Assembly (NCBI RefSeq): GCF_900167455.1
Contig: NZ_FUWJ01000001.1
Coordinates: forward strand, 1,054,001-1,118,000
Origin: Enhydrobacter aerosaccus
GTDB lineage: Bacteria; Pseudomonadota; Alphaproteobacteria; Reyranellales; Reyranellaceae
DNA length: 64,000 nucleotides
Direction of reading: 5' to 3'
This document shows, piece by piece, positions 36,665 through 45,824 of the stretch (within the stretch, counting starts at the first letter, position 1; the number at the start of each line of letters is the position of its first letter). Below the pieces are notes generated by a model, which saw nothing but the letters and a program-made list of their open reading frames with translations, was not told the origin of the DNA and searched no databases. Both the position numbers and the translations under genes were made by a program.

Positions 36665-36724
36665 CTCGCTCGCTGCCAGACTTTGGGTAATGCCGGCATT
36701 CGACCGGTGACCAAGGAGGAAGCG

Positions 36725-37744
36725 ATGACGGACAGGTTGAACAGAGGCAGGCGAGATTTCCTGAGCGTTGCATCCGTCGGTGGTGCCGCCGCAGCCCTTG
36801 GCGTCTTCGGAATAGGCCCTGTCATGGCCGCCGGTATCGCTGCCGGTCGTTCCGAGAAACCCCTCAAAGCGGCCTTTTCCAACGCAGGCTTACAGGCGAC
36901 CTGGTGCGCCCAGGGCAAAGCCGCCGCCGAGTATTGGGGCAAGCTGTTCAACGTCGAGGTGACTTGGTTCGACGGCCAGCTGGACGCCGTCAAGCAGCGC
37001 GCTGCGATCGACAATATGGCGTCCCAGAAGTGGGATTTCGTTGCCATCCAGGCCTTCGGTATCGGCACGCTGACGCAGCCGGTGCAGAAGATGATCGATG
37101 CCGGCATTCCCGTGATCGACATGGACACGTTGATCGCGCCTCTCGACAAGATCAACGTCCACAGCTTCCTGGCACCCGACAACGAATTCATGGGCGCGTC
37201 CGTGACGCAGGCCCTGGTCACCAAGCTCGGCGGCAAGGGCAAGATGATCATGACCCAGGGGGCACTTGGCCATACCGGCGCCCAGGGTCGCGCCCGCGGC
37301 TTCGAGTCCGTGGTGAAGCAGTATCCCGGTATCGAAGTGCTGGATCGGCAACCGGCCGATTGGGACGTCACCAAGACGGCCCGCCTGTGGGAGACCTATC
37401 TGACGAAGTATCCGCAGATCGACGCCGCCTTTTTCCATAACGACGACATGGCGCTGGCCGCCTACAACGTCATGAAGGCCCGGAACCGGACCAACATTCT
37501 GATCGGCGGCGTCGATGCCATGCCGCCCGCCATCAGCGCCGTCGCCGATGGCCGCATGTTCGCGACGGTGCGCAATCCGTCCTGCCGCATCCATGGCGGC
37601 GCGATCATTGCCGGAGTCGCGGCCGTCACCGCAGGGGAGAAGTCGGGCAGCGGCATTCCCAAGAGCGTCGTCACGGACGGGCCGGTCGTGACCAAGGAGA
37701 ACGCGGCCGGCATGCTGTGGATGGAAGATCATTTCCTGATCTGA
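36725..37744 (+). CDS. Sugar ABC transporter substrate-binding protein (twin-arginine signal)
   Basis: A 339-residue periplasmic binding protein of the ribose/galactose type (Peripla_BP_4). The N-terminus NRGRRDFLSVASVGG is a twin-arginine signal, followed by a hydrophobic stretch to about residue 38; most relatives use the Sec route. Core segments are WDFVAIQAFGIGTLTQPVQK, IPVIDMDTLI and AAFFHNDDMALAAYNVM. AAGGAGG precedes the ATG at 36725. It heads a three-gene importer operon; the sugar is unknown. Confidence 0.92.
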   Translation: MTDRLNRGRRDFLSVASVGGAAAALGVFGIGPVMAAGIAAGRSEKPLKAAFSNAGLQATWCAQGKAAAEYWGKLFNVEVTWFDGQLDAVKQRAAIDNMASQKWDFVAIQAFGIGTLTQPVQKMIDAGIPVIDMDTLIAPLDKINVHSFLAPDNEFMGASVTQALVTKLGGKGKMIMTQGALGHTGAQGRARGFESVVKQYPGIEVLDRQPADWDVTKTARLWETYLTKYPQIDAAFFHNDDMALAAYNVMKARNRTNILIGGVDAMPPAISAVADGRMFATVRNPSCRIHGGAIIAGVAAVTAGEKSGSGIPKSVVTDGPVVTKENAAGMLWMEDHFLI

Positions 37745-37749
37745 TCATC

Positions 37750-39270
37750 ATGAGCACGGAGCCCGCGAGCGCGCCGGAAGTCCGTCCGGCGCGATTGACG
37801 ATGCAGGGCATCTCCAAGTCCTTCGGCGGCGTCGCGGCGCTGCGGGAGGTCGACTTCGTTCTGCGCGAAGGGGAGATCCATGGGCTGGTCGGGGAGAACG
37901 GCGCCGGCAAGTCGACGCTGATGAAGATCATCGCCGGCGTGCATCCCCAGTATCAGGGCCGCATGACCATCGATGGGCAGGAGGTACAATTCCGATCAGC
38001 CCGCGATGCGCTCGCTGCCGGCATCGGCATGGTGCATCAGGAGCTCAGCATCGTCTCCGATCTGTCGGTGGCCGAGAACGTCTATCTCGGCAAGCAGCCG
38101 ACCCGCAGGGGGATCGTCGACTGGCGGGCCATGTTCGAGGGCGCGCGCGAGCAACTGGCCAGTCTGGGAATCGACGTCGATCCGCGAGTCCGGATGGGCT
38201 CGCTGGCGATCGGCCTGCAACAGCTGATCGAGCTGGCGCGGGTGCTGTTTTCCGGGGCGCGGATCGTCATCCTGGACGAACCGACCTCGGCCTTGTCGCC
38301 GCCGGAGGTGCACCGGCTGTTCGAAGTCTTGCGTGCCGTGCGTGCCGCGGGCTGCAGCATCGTCTTCATTTCGCACTTCCTCGACGACGTGCTTGCGGTT
38401 TCGGACACGGTGACGGTCTTCCGCAACGGCCAGCGTGTCGCGACCGAACCGGCGACCGGCATCGACAAGAGCTGGGTCATCCAGCGGATGATCGGCCGCG
38501 GTCACGAAGACCTCGAGGAAAGCTATACGGGCGACGTGACTCTCGACAGCAAGCCCGAGGCGCCCGTGGTGCTCGCCGTGCGCGGCCTGGCCGCCGGTCG
38601 GGCCTTCGATGACGTATCCTTCGATGTGCGTGCCGGCGAGGTGCTTGGCGTCTACGGCTTCATGGGGTCGGGGCAGATCGAGCTCGGGCGCGCCATGTTC
38701 GGCAAGTTGCGCCCCTCCGCCGGAACCTTGTCGATGGCGGAAAAGCCCCTGCGCCTGCGCAATACCGCCGATGCCTGTCGCGCCGGGCTCGCCTTCGTAC
38801 CGGAGAGCCGGCGGTCGATGCTGTTCTATCGCGAACCCGTCTACAAGAACGAGTCGATCAGTGTCCTCGGCCGTATTGCGCGCTTGTGGCTGAAGCCCGC
38901 GGTCGAGCGGGACATTGCACGCCGGCACGCCGAGGCGCTGTCCATCCGTCCGGCCAGTGTCGAGACGCTGCTGCAGAGCCTGTCGGGCGGCAATCAACAG
39001 AAGGTGGCTCTGGCCAAGTGGCTGACCTGGCCGCCCAAGGTCCTTGTCCTGAATGAGCCGACGCGCGGCATGGATGTCGGAGCCAAGGAGGACGTCGTCC
39101 GGATCGTGCGCGGGCTGCGGGACAAGGGCATCGGCATCGTCGTTGTGTCGACCGAGCCCGAGACCGTGCTCTCGATGGCCGACCGGATCGTGGTGATGAA
39201 GAAGGGGCGGATCGTGCGCGAATTCGCCGGCGAAACCGTAAGCAAGGACAGGCTGCTCGAAGCGGCGTGA
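37750..39270 (+). CDS. Sugar ABC transporter ATP-binding protein (RbsA-type)
   Basis: A 506-residue tandem ATPase. The first cassette has GENGAGKST and the Walker B ILDEPTSAL; the second has the degenerate P-loop GFMGSGQIEL, LSGGNQQKVALAKWL and LNEPTRGMD. Degeneracy of the second site is normal for this family. ATG at 37750 is 5 bp after the binding-protein stop, and the permease follows 13 bp later. It energises the importer. Confidence 0.94.
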   Translation: MSTEPASAPEVRPARLTMQGISKSFGGVAALREVDFVLREGEIHGLVGENGAGKSTLMKIIAGVHPQYQGRMTIDGQEVQFRSARDALAAGIGMVHQELSIVSDLSVAENVYLGKQPTRRGIVDWRAMFEGAREQLASLGIDVDPRVRMGSLAIGLQQLIELARVLFSGARIVILDEPTSALSPPEVHRLFEVLRAVRAAGCSIVFISHFLDDVLAVSDTVTVFRNGQRVATEPATGIDKSWVIQRMIGRGHEDLEESYTGDVTLDSKPEAPVVLAVRGLAAGRAFDDVSFDVRAGEVLGVYGFMGSGQIELGRAMFGKLRPSAGTLSMAEKPLRLRNTADACRAGLAFVPESRRSMLFYREPVYKNESISVLGRIARLWLKPAVERDIARRHAEALSIRPASVETLLQSLSGGNQQKVALAKWLTWPPKVLVLNEPTRGMDVGAKEDVVRIVRGLRDKGIGIVVVSTEPETVLSMADRIVVMKKGRIVREFAGETVSKDRLLEAA

Positions 39271-39283
39271 AGGAGGACCGGAC

Positions 39284-40321
39284 ATGGCGATGTCGTCGGG
39301 AGTCAGGGCAGGGGCCCAAACCGGCTCGCGGCTGGGTTCGTTCGTGCGCAGTCAGATGCGCAATATCGCGCCGTTCGTGACCTTGATCGTCCTGCTGGTT
39401 TTCTTCGGCATCGCCAGCCCGTCCTTCGCCACGATGGACAACGCCGCCAACATCCTGACCCAGGTATCGGTGGCCGGCATCATCGCGGTCGGACTGACCT
39501 TCGTGATCCTGTGCGCCGAGATCGATCTTTCGGTAGCGTCGGTCGCCAATGCGACCGGCATCGTGGTGGCCTACTTCACCTTGCAGGAATCCTACGTGAA
39601 CATCGCCAATGTCCCGCTGCCCGGGATCGTCGCGATCGCCCTGGCGCTCGTCGCCTGCATCTTCCTGGGCCTGGTGAACGCGGTCGGCATGACCGTCGTC
39701 GGCATTCCATCCTTCATCATGACGCTGGCCATGATGCAGATCGGGGCCGGCATCTGCGCCTTGCTGGTGCGGGGCCAGATCGCCTACGCGGTGCCACCCT
39801 TCATCGCCACCCTGGGGGCTGGATCGATCGAGGGTATTCCCTGGATCATCATCGTTCTGGTGGTCTTTCTGGCGTTGGGGCACGTCGTGCTGACCTACAC
39901 CCGGTTCGGCCGGTACGTGTACATGGTCGGCGGCAACCGCGAGGCGGCCGAGTATTCGGGCGTCAATGTGAAGCTGGTGCTGAGCGCCGTGATGGTGATC
40001 TCGGCGCTCTGCTCCGGCGTCGCAGGCATGCTGGGCGTCGCCCATTTCGGCAGCGCCCAGCAGAACGAATTCGACGGCTATCTGCTCGACGCCATTGCCG
40101 CCGTCGTGGTGGGCGGGACCAGCCTGTTCGGCGGCCGGGGCGGCATCGGCAACACGATCATCGGCCTCCTGATCCTGGGCGTCCTGAACAACGGTCTCGA
40201 CCACGTCGAGATCGACAGCTTCCTCAAGATCCTGATCCGCGGCCTGATCCTGCTCGGCGCCCTGATCATCAACGTCTATGTCCAGGCCGTGCGTGAGAAC
40301 GAGCGCGCGGCAGGCGGCTGA
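39284..40321 (+). CDS. Sugar ABC transporter permease (RbsC-type)
   Basis: A 345-residue membrane protein with about ten helices. GVTFVILCAEIDLSVASVANATG-type segment (here GLTFVILCAEIDLSV) and the late LDAIAAVVVGGTSLFGGRGG are diagnostic of ribose-type permeases. AAGGAGG precedes the ATG at the proper spacing. It completes the binding protein, ATPase and permease set. Confidence 0.94.
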   Translation: MAMSSGVRAGAQTGSRLGSFVRSQMRNIAPFVTLIVLLVFFGIASPSFATMDNAANILTQVSVAGIIAVGLTFVILCAEIDLSVASVANATGIVVAYFTLQESYVNIANVPLPGIVAIALALVACIFLGLVNAVGMTVVGIPSFIMTLAMMQIGAGICALLVRGQIAYAVPPFIATLGAGSIEGIPWIIIVLVVFLALGHVVLTYTRFGRYVYMVGGNREAAEYSGVNVKLVLSAVMVISALCSGVAGMLGVAHFGSAQQNEFDGYLLDAIAAVVVGGTSLFGGRGGIGNTIIGLLILGVLNNGLDHVEIDSFLKILIRGLILLGALIINVYVQAVRENERAAGG

Positions 40322-40364
40322 GGACGATCGAGCACATCATGCGGCAGGAGATGCGTTCGCCGAT

Positions 40365-40392
40365 TTGACGGTGCCCGTAAAACAAGTATATT
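40365..40392 (+). promoter_or_regulatory. Sigma-70-like promoter for the lipoprotein gene
   Basis: TTGACG (40365-40370) and TATATT (40387-40392) are 16 bp apart, each one or two bases from consensus. The expected start is near 40399, 26 bp before the ATG at 40425. It separates the lipoprotein gene from the importer operon. Confidence 0.65.
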
Positions 40393-40424
40393 CAGTGCAT
40401 TACGCGCAATTCCTCAGAGTCGGT

Positions 40425-41006
40425 ATGAGCTTCCCTCGGCTCACTTGTCTGATCCTTCCCTTGGCGCTCGGACTGCCGCTGCTGGTGGGCGCGTGCGCGG
40501 CGCCTCTTGGCGTGACCGCGGCGAGCTACGGTGCCGACGGCGTCTCGGTGGTCGAGACCGGCAAGACCGGCGCGGATCATCTGACCTCGATGGTCTCCAA
40601 GAAGGACTGCGCCGTACTGCGGACCTTCAAGAACCAGGACATCTGTCGTGATCGTGAGGGCGGCCGCGATCCCTACGACGTCAATTACAACGAGCCTTTC
40701 CGGCAAGCGGGAGAGGGCGGGGTCGAGTATGCACCACCGCCCCATGCGGCGGCCGATGCGCCCGCCGCCAGTTGGGATGCCGCTGCTTACCAGACGCCGA
40801 CGCAGAGCAGTTCGGCTGCCCTGCCTGCTGCGGCTCCCTCCAGCCCGCCGCCGCAGCCGGTGGCGGCCAGCGTCCCCACATCGACGTCGAAGTCGCCGGC
40901 TCCGGCCCCAGCCAAGCCCAAGAAACATGTCACGGGCCGGACCAAGACCAGGCACAAGCCGATCAGGAAGAAACCCGCACCAGGTCCGGCGGAGTCTGCC
41001 CTCTGA
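40425..41006 (+). CDS. Proline/alanine-rich lipoprotein of unknown function
   Basis: A 193-residue protein with a lipoprotein signal: hydrophobic LTCLILPLALGLPLL and lipobox LVGAC with the acylated cysteine at residue 24. A short folded part follows (SVVETGKTGADHLTSMVSKKDCAVLR and FKNQDICRD, with two cysteines). The second half is a proline/alanine/serine linker ending in a lysine/arginine-rich tail (KKHVTGRTKTRHKPIRKKP) that could contact peptidoglycan or nucleic acid. It overlaps the convergent dehydrogenase gene by 44 bp. No specific family was recognised. Confidence 0.82.
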   Translation: MSFPRLTCLILPLALGLPLLVGACAAPLGVTAASYGADGVSVVETGKTGADHLTSMVSKKDCAVLRTFKNQDICRDREGGRDPYDVNYNEPFRQAGEGGVEYAPPPHAAADAPAASWDAAAYQTPTQSSSAALPAAAPSSPPPQPVAASVPTSTSKSPAPAPAKPKKHVTGRTKTRHKPIRKKPAPGPAESAL

Positions 41007-41943
41007 GGAGATAGGCCTCGAGATTGTCGAGCGCCTTGAAGCCCATGGCGTTGCGGGTCTCGACGGTGGCCGAGCCCATGTGCGGCAGCAGGAACGCATT
41101 CTCGAGCGTGTAATAGCCCTGATGGATCCGCGGCTCGCCATCGAACACGTCGAGGCCGGCGGCGGCGAGATGGCCGGTCTTGAGCGCGGCGATCAACGCC
41201 TCGTCATCCACGACACCGCCGCGCGCCGTGTTCACCACCACAGCGCCACGCGGCAGCCTGGCGATCCGCTCGGCATTCACCCATTTGCGCGTGGCCGGCG
41301 TCAGGGGCGCGTTGATGGACAGAAAATCGCAATGCGCCAGCATCTCGTCGGCGTCGGCGTGGAAGATCGCGCCCTTCTCGAGGTCCGGCGGCAGGCGGCT
41401 GCGATTGTTGTAGTGGATCGTCATGCGGAAGGCGCGGGCGCGGTCGGCGACAGCCTGGCCGATGCGGCCCATGCCGAGGATGCCGAGGCGCTTACCGGTG
41501 ACGTGCACGCCCATCAGCTGGGTGGGGCTCCAGCCGACCCAGCTATGGGTCCGCAGCATGGTGGTGCCTTCGTGGGCCCGCCGCGCGGCGCCAAGCAGGC
41601 AGAGCATCGTGATATCCGCTGTTGCGTCGGTCAGGACGTCCGGCGTGTTGCTGACCAGGATGTTGCGGGCGGCCGCCGCTCCAACGTCGACATGCTCATA
41701 GCCGACGGAAAAGGTCGCGATCATGCGAATTGAGCTAGGCAGGACGCCGATGGTCGCCGCATTCAGGGCATCGCCGGCCGCGCACAGAATGGCGTCGCAA
41801 CCCTCCGTTGCCTTGGCCAGCGCGGGACCATCGAACGGCCGATCCTCGGGGTTGAGGACGGCATCGAAGTTGGCGGTAAGGCGCGATTCCACGTCTGGCG
41901 GAAAGTGCCGCGTCGCGAAGACACGGGGTTTGCGATTGCTCAT
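40963..41943 (-). CDS. D-isomer-specific 2-hydroxyacid dehydrogenase (glyoxylate/hydroxypyruvate reductase-like)
   Basis: A 326-residue NAD(P)H-dependent enzyme that reduces 2-keto acids. The cofactor loop GILGMGRIGQAVADR, the catalytic Arg in NTARGGVVDDEAL, and the catalytic His in LLPHMGSAT with an acidic residue in FDGEP are visible. GGGAGGAT precedes the ATG at 41943. It faces the lipoprotein gene, with a 44-bp overlap of coding ends. Glyoxylate or hydroxypyruvate are likely substrates by family, not proven. Confidence 0.93.
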   Translation of the reverse strand: MSNRKPRVFATRHFPPDVESRLTANFDAVLNPEDRPFDGPALAKATEGCDAILCAAGDALNAATIGVLPSSIRMIATFSVGYEHVDVGAAAARNILVSNTPDVLTDATADITMLCLLGAARRAHEGTTMLRTHSWVGWSPTQLMGVHVTGKRLGILGMGRIGQAVADRARAFRMTIHYNNRSRLPPDLEKGAIFHADADEMLAHCDFLSINAPLTPATRKWVNAERIARLPRGAVVVNTARGGVVDDEALIAALKTGHLAAAGLDVFDGEPRIHQGYYTLENAFLLPHMGSATVETRNAMGFKALDNLEAYLLRGQTPPDLVRVSS

Positions 41944-42056
41944 GGACGATATCCTCCCTGTGCAGCACTGCCGCAGACGATGATTCTGGAAATTCGCGCG
42001 CATGGATATTACGCTTGCGCGTCTGGCTACAAGGCCTAGCCCCCGCCAAGCGCCCG

Positions 42057-43010
42057 TTGAGCACGTATAGTTTTCGCTGTCCTCGCATTCAAACTGCAGC
42101 TCCTCGTGCGGCGGTAGCTCTGTGCGTTGTGCTGGCTCTGTGGATAAGCGCGGCAACCGAGGCTCAGCAACGGCCGCAGGCGACGCAGCAGCCCCAGGTG
42201 GATCAGCCCCAGGCCGCGCAGCGGTCCCAGGCGACGCCGACCTCGCCGGTCGAGCAGCCGCCCGACTCCGTGCTGGTGCCGAACCGTGCCACCTACGACA
42301 TGAAGCTGGCGATCGCCCGGCCCAACAGCGGCATCGTCGAGGTGAATGGCAACATGGTGCTGGAGACCGTCGACTCCTGTGATGGCTGGGAGATCAAGCA
42401 GCGCATCAAGCTCACCTTCCTCCGCAACGACGGCGAGGAATTCGAGACCGATTCGAGTTTCACGAGCTACGAGTCCAAGGACGGGCTGCAGCTGCGTTTC
42501 AGCGTGCGCAATGCACAGAACGACGAGGTGGAAGAGGAACTGCGCGGACGGGCCGATCTCGAAGCCTTGGGCGGGAAGGGTCGCGCCAGCTTCACCTTGC
42601 CGGAGGTGCGCAGCTTCGAGTTGCCGGCCGGGACGCTGTTCCCGACCACTCATCTGGCCCTCATCCTCAAGCACGCGCGCGAGGGCGACAAATCCGTCTC
42701 GTACAAGGTCTTCGACGGCGCCCGCTTGGACGGAGCCTTCCAGGTCAATGCCGTGATCGGGCGGCCACCGCGCCCGACACCGGGCACGCCGCCGACACGG
42801 GGCGATGTCAGCCTGTTGCGCAACCAGCCGGCCTGGAGCGTCCGCTTCGCCTTCTTCGCCAACGGCGACCAGGGAGCCCAGCCCGAGTACGAGCTGGCCC
42901 TGGATTTGCTGGGCAACGGCATCGCTCGCTCGATGCTGCTCGATTACGGCGACTTCGCCGTGAATGCCAACCTCGTTCAAATCCAAGCCCTTCCGAGGCC
43001 GAAATGCTGA
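42057..43010 (+). CDS. EipB family (DUF1849) cell-envelope protein, first copy
   Basis: A 317-residue exported protein. The signal segment is AAVALCVVLALWISAATEAQ, followed by a Q/P-rich linker of about 50 residues and then the EipB fold: RATYDMKLA, ETVDSCDGWEIKQRIKLTF, GTLFPTTHLALILKHA and a terminal PRPKC. The two cysteines (SCDGW and the last residue) match the conserved disulfide of EipB, a periplasmic beta-spiral protein needed for envelope integrity in Brucella. The start is uncertain: TTG at 42057, or TTG at 42015. It is translationally coupled to the second copy. Confidence 0.82.
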   Translation: MSTYSFRCPRIQTAAPRAAVALCVVLALWISAATEAQQRPQATQQPQVDQPQAAQRSQATPTSPVEQPPDSVLVPNRATYDMKLAIARPNSGIVEVNGNMVLETVDSCDGWEIKQRIKLTFLRNDGEEFETDSSFTSYESKDGLQLRFSVRNAQNDEVEEELRGRADLEALGGKGRASFTLPEVRSFELPAGTLFPTTHLALILKHAREGDKSVSYKVFDGARLDGAFQVNAVIGRPPRPTPGTPPTRGDVSLLRNQPAWSVRFAFFANGDQGAQPEYELALDLLGNGIARSMLLDYGDFAVNANLVQIQALPRPKC

Positions 43011-43822
43011 ATGTCCGCCGCTGGATGCTGCTGCCCGGTTGGGCTGCGGCAATTGCCTCGTTGGCTCTGCCGGCAGGGGCCCAGGATCTGCAACCGCATC
43101 GTGCTGCCTACGACGTGTCGTTGCTGGATCATGGCAAGGCGACGCCCGGCACGCCGGGAACCTATGCCTTCGAGCTCAAGGCTACGTGCGACAGCTACAT
43201 CCTCAGTCAACGCCTGCGTCTGGAACTGGATGGTCCGCGCGGGTCGGTGGTCACGGAGCAGCAGTCGCAGATGACGGAAAGCCGGGACGGGCGGAAGCTG
43301 CATTTCGAGCACCAAGCGAGTGCCAATGGCCGCCAGACGAGTCTGGTGCGCGGCGACGCCACCTTGGCGGCCGATGGCAGCGGCGAAGCGCATTTCACCG
43401 AGCCCGAGGACCAGACGGTGGCCCTGCCACCCGGCACGATGTTTCCCACGGCCATGACGCTCGCGACCCTGAAGCACGCGGCGGCGGGTGATGGTGGGTT
43501 CGATGCGCTGTTCTTCTTCGGCGAAAAGCCCAAGCCGCCCCAATCGGTCAATGTGGTGATCGGCCGGGTGCCCAAGCGGCTGGCCGACCTCAAGATCCCC
43601 GAGGAAGGCATCTCGATCGTCCAGGGCCGGTCGCGCATCTACTACCGCGGCGGCTTTTTCGACGCTGATTCGAAGAAGGAAGGGGAGCAGGCGGCCTTCG
43701 AGATGAGCAGCCTTACCCTCGACAATGGCGTCGAGCTCTATGGGACACATGAAGAAGGCGACAGCGGTTTCGAGTACCGCATTTCCCGCCTCGAGCCGCT
43801 GCCCAAGCCCAACTGCAACTGA
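43004..43822 (+). CDS. EipB family (DUF1849) cell-envelope protein, second copy
   Basis: A 272-residue exported paralogue of the preceding protein, with signal residues 1-26 (ending PAGAQ). The fold markers are HRAAYDVSLLD, KATCDSYILSQRLRLEL, PPGTMFPTAMTLATLKHA and the end PKPNCN. The cysteine pair is kept, while the tryptophan after the first cysteine is replaced by Tyr. The start overlaps the first copy by 7 bp. It lacks the Q/P-rich linker of its neighbour. Tandem copies suggest duplication with division of labour. Confidence 0.87.
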   Translation: MLNVRRWMLLPGWAAAIASLALPAGAQDLQPHRAAYDVSLLDHGKATPGTPGTYAFELKATCDSYILSQRLRLELDGPRGSVVTEQQSQMTESRDGRKLHFEHQASANGRQTSLVRGDATLAADGSGEAHFTEPEDQTVALPPGTMFPTAMTLATLKHAAAGDGGFDALFFFGEKPKPPQSVNVVIGRVPKRLADLKIPEEGISIVQGRSRIYYRGGFFDADSKKEGEQAAFEMSSLTLDNGVELYGTHEEGDSGFEYRISRLEPLPKPNCN

Positions 43823-43832
43823 TCTCCGCCGC

Positions 43833-44747
43833 TCACGCTTTCGAGCCCACCGGCCATAGCCACGCCGCCCCGCGTACGCCGCTCGAATCGCCATGGCGCG
43901 GGGGCAGCAGCTTGGTGGCGATGTATTCGGGTTCGGAGAAGATATGCCGCTTCCAGAGTTCGGGGACGCGCCGATAGAGCAGGGACATCTTGGACAGCCC
44001 GCCGCCCAGCACCACGGCATGGGGATCGAGGATGTTGACGATCATCGACAGGGCTCGGGCGAGGCGGTCGCAGTAAAGCTCCATCTGCGCCGCGGCCTCG
44101 GAGTCGCCGGAGGTGGCCGCCTCGGCAATGTCGGTTGCCCGCATCTGCCGCCCGGTTCGCTTGGCGAACTGCTCCTGCAGGCGCGGTCCGCTCAACCAGG
44201 TCTCGATACAGCCGACGCGGCCGCAATAGCAGGTGAGGCCAGGCCGCTCGTCGTCGCGCGGCGAGGGCAGGGGCGTATGTCCCCATTCGCCCGCGATTGC
44301 CTGGGCGCCGGTAAGAGGCTTCCCGTCGATGACGATGCCGCCGCCGACGCCGGTGCCGAGAATGACGCCGAAGACGATCCCCATCCCCGCCGCGGCTCCA
44401 TCGGCCGCTTCCGAAACCGCGAAGCAGTTGGCATCGTTGGCCATGCGCACTTCCCGACCCAGGGCGCGCTGCAGATCGACGGGTAGCGGCCGGCCGTTGA
44501 GGCGCGTGGAGTTGGCGTTCTTGATCAACCCCGTCGCCGGGGAGACCGCGCCCGGATGGGCGATGCCCACGGTGCAGCGTTCGCCGACACGCCGTTCGAG
44601 TTCCGTCACGAGGTCGACGATGGCCCGTACATCCTCTTCATACGAGGTGGCCGGCGTGGGCACGCGAAGACGGGCCTTTTCCGCTCCATCGTCGTCGAGC
44701 ACGAGTCCTTCGATTTTGGTTCCGCCGAGATCGATACCGATGCGCAT
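43833..44747 (-). CDS. ROK family sugar kinase
   Basis: A 304-residue sugar kinase of the ROK family. The ATP loop is MRIGIDLGGTKIEGLVLD, the catalytic Asp is in MANDANCFAVSEA, and the zinc site CYCGRVGCIETWLSG follows EWGHTPLP. The length matches fructokinase or N-acetylglucosamine kinase types; no DNA-binding domain is present, so it is not a repressor. It lies 9 bp downstream of the patatin gene on the same strand and could phosphorylate the sugar brought in by the nearby importer (inference). Confidence 0.93.
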   Translation of the reverse strand: MRIGIDLGGTKIEGLVLDDDGAEKARLRVPTPATSYEEDVRAIVDLVTELERRVGERCTVGIAHPGAVSPATGLIKNANSTRLNGRPLPVDLQRALGREVRMANDANCFAVSEAADGAAAGMGIVFGVILGTGVGGGIVIDGKPLTGAQAIAGEWGHTPLPSPRDDERPGLTCYCGRVGCIETWLSGPRLQEQFAKRTGRQMRATDIAEAATSGDSEAAAQMELYCDRLARALSMIVNILDPHAVVLGGGLSKMSLLYRRVPELWKRHIFSEPEYIATKLLPPRHGDSSGVRGAAWLWPVGSKA

Positions 44748-44756
44748 GGGCCTAGT

Positions 44757-45782
44757 TCACAGGAAGCGGGTGGCAATGTCGATGCTGGTCTTGACGCCGA
44801 TGGAGTCAAACGTCGAAGCCAGCCATCGGGTGGCGGCGGCGCGGCCGAGCTTGAACAGATAGTCGAGGAATTCCGGTTCGACATTGAACTTGCTGACGGC
44901 GCCGAGCGGCGCCAGCGAGTCGTCGTCGTTGATGGAATGGATCAGCATCATCTTGAGCCGGGCGCTGAATTCGCCCGTCAGTGCGCCTTCGCGGATCAGA
45001 TCCTGGACGAAGGCGATGGCTCGCATCTCGGCCATCAGCGCACCGCCGAAGGTGATCTCATTGAGCCGATTGGCGATTTCGGCATTGGATTTCGGAACCT
45101 CCTTCCGAGCCGTGGGATCCAGTTCCACGATGACGACATCGGGACTTTCGCTGGCATAGATGAACGGCCAGATCGGCGGATTGCCGCGATAACCGCCGTC
45201 CCAATAAGGGACGCCATCGATGACGACGGCATCGTGCACGTTGGGCAGGCAGGCCGATGCGAGCAACGCGTCGATCGACAGTTCGTGTCGTTCGAAGATG
45301 CGCACCTTGGCCGTCTGCACGTTCGTGGCGGCGATGAATGCCTTGATTTCCTTGCAGCCGCGGACCGACTCCTGATCGAAGTGCTTCCTCAGCAGATCCC
45401 GCAGCGGATCGAAATTCAGCGGATTGCGCTGACCCAGAGACAAGGTGCGCTGGATCAGGTCGCCCCATAGTGCTGCCGGCGAATCATCGAGATTCCAATT
45501 GCCCTGCAGCCTGTCGAGCGGCGTGCGCTGAATCGGACTTGCGGCCGCCATGCGAGCGACGTCGGTCCAGAAATCGGCCAGCGCCTGCCGCGCGCCATCG
45601 GGGCCGCCCCTGGCCCAGCCCTGCAGCATCATCGCCGCATTCATCGCGCCGGCGCTCGTGCCGCTGACAGCCTCGAAGCCGAGACGACCATCCTCGATCA
45701 GCGCGTCGAGCACGCCCCAGGTGAAAGCACCGTGTGAGCCTCCGCCTTGCAAAGCGATATTTATGCGTTTGATCGGACTCAT
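44757..45782 (-). CDS. Patatin-like phospholipase
   Basis: A 341-residue acyl hydrolase with a Ser-Asp dyad. The oxyanion loop is LQGGGSHGAFTWG at 11-23, the nucleophile is in SGTSAGAMNAA, and the Asp is in YWDGGYRGNPP. GGAGGAT precedes the ATG. There is no signal peptide, so it acts inside the cell on lipids or acyl groups, or is exported by another route. It shares a divergent promoter region with an MFS gene. Confidence 0.93.
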   Translation of the reverse strand: MSPIKRINIALQGGGSHGAFTWGVLDALIEDGRLGFEAVSGTSAGAMNAAMMLQGWARGGPDGARQALADFWTDVARMAAASPIQRTPLDRLQGNWNLDDSPAALWGDLIQRTLSLGQRNPLNFDPLRDLLRKHFDQESVRGCKEIKAFIAATNVQTAKVRIFERHELSIDALLASACLPNVHDAVVIDGVPYWDGGYRGNPPIWPFIYASESPDVVIVELDPTARKEVPKSNAEIANRLNEITFGGALMAEMRAIAFVQDLIREGALTGEFSARLKMMLIHSINDDDSLAPLGAVSKFNVEPEFLDYLFKLGRAAATRWLASTFDSIGVKTSIDIATRFL

Positions 45783-45824
45783 GCAGCTATCCTCCGCAGG
45801 GTACCTGCGTTACGCTTCCGTGAC

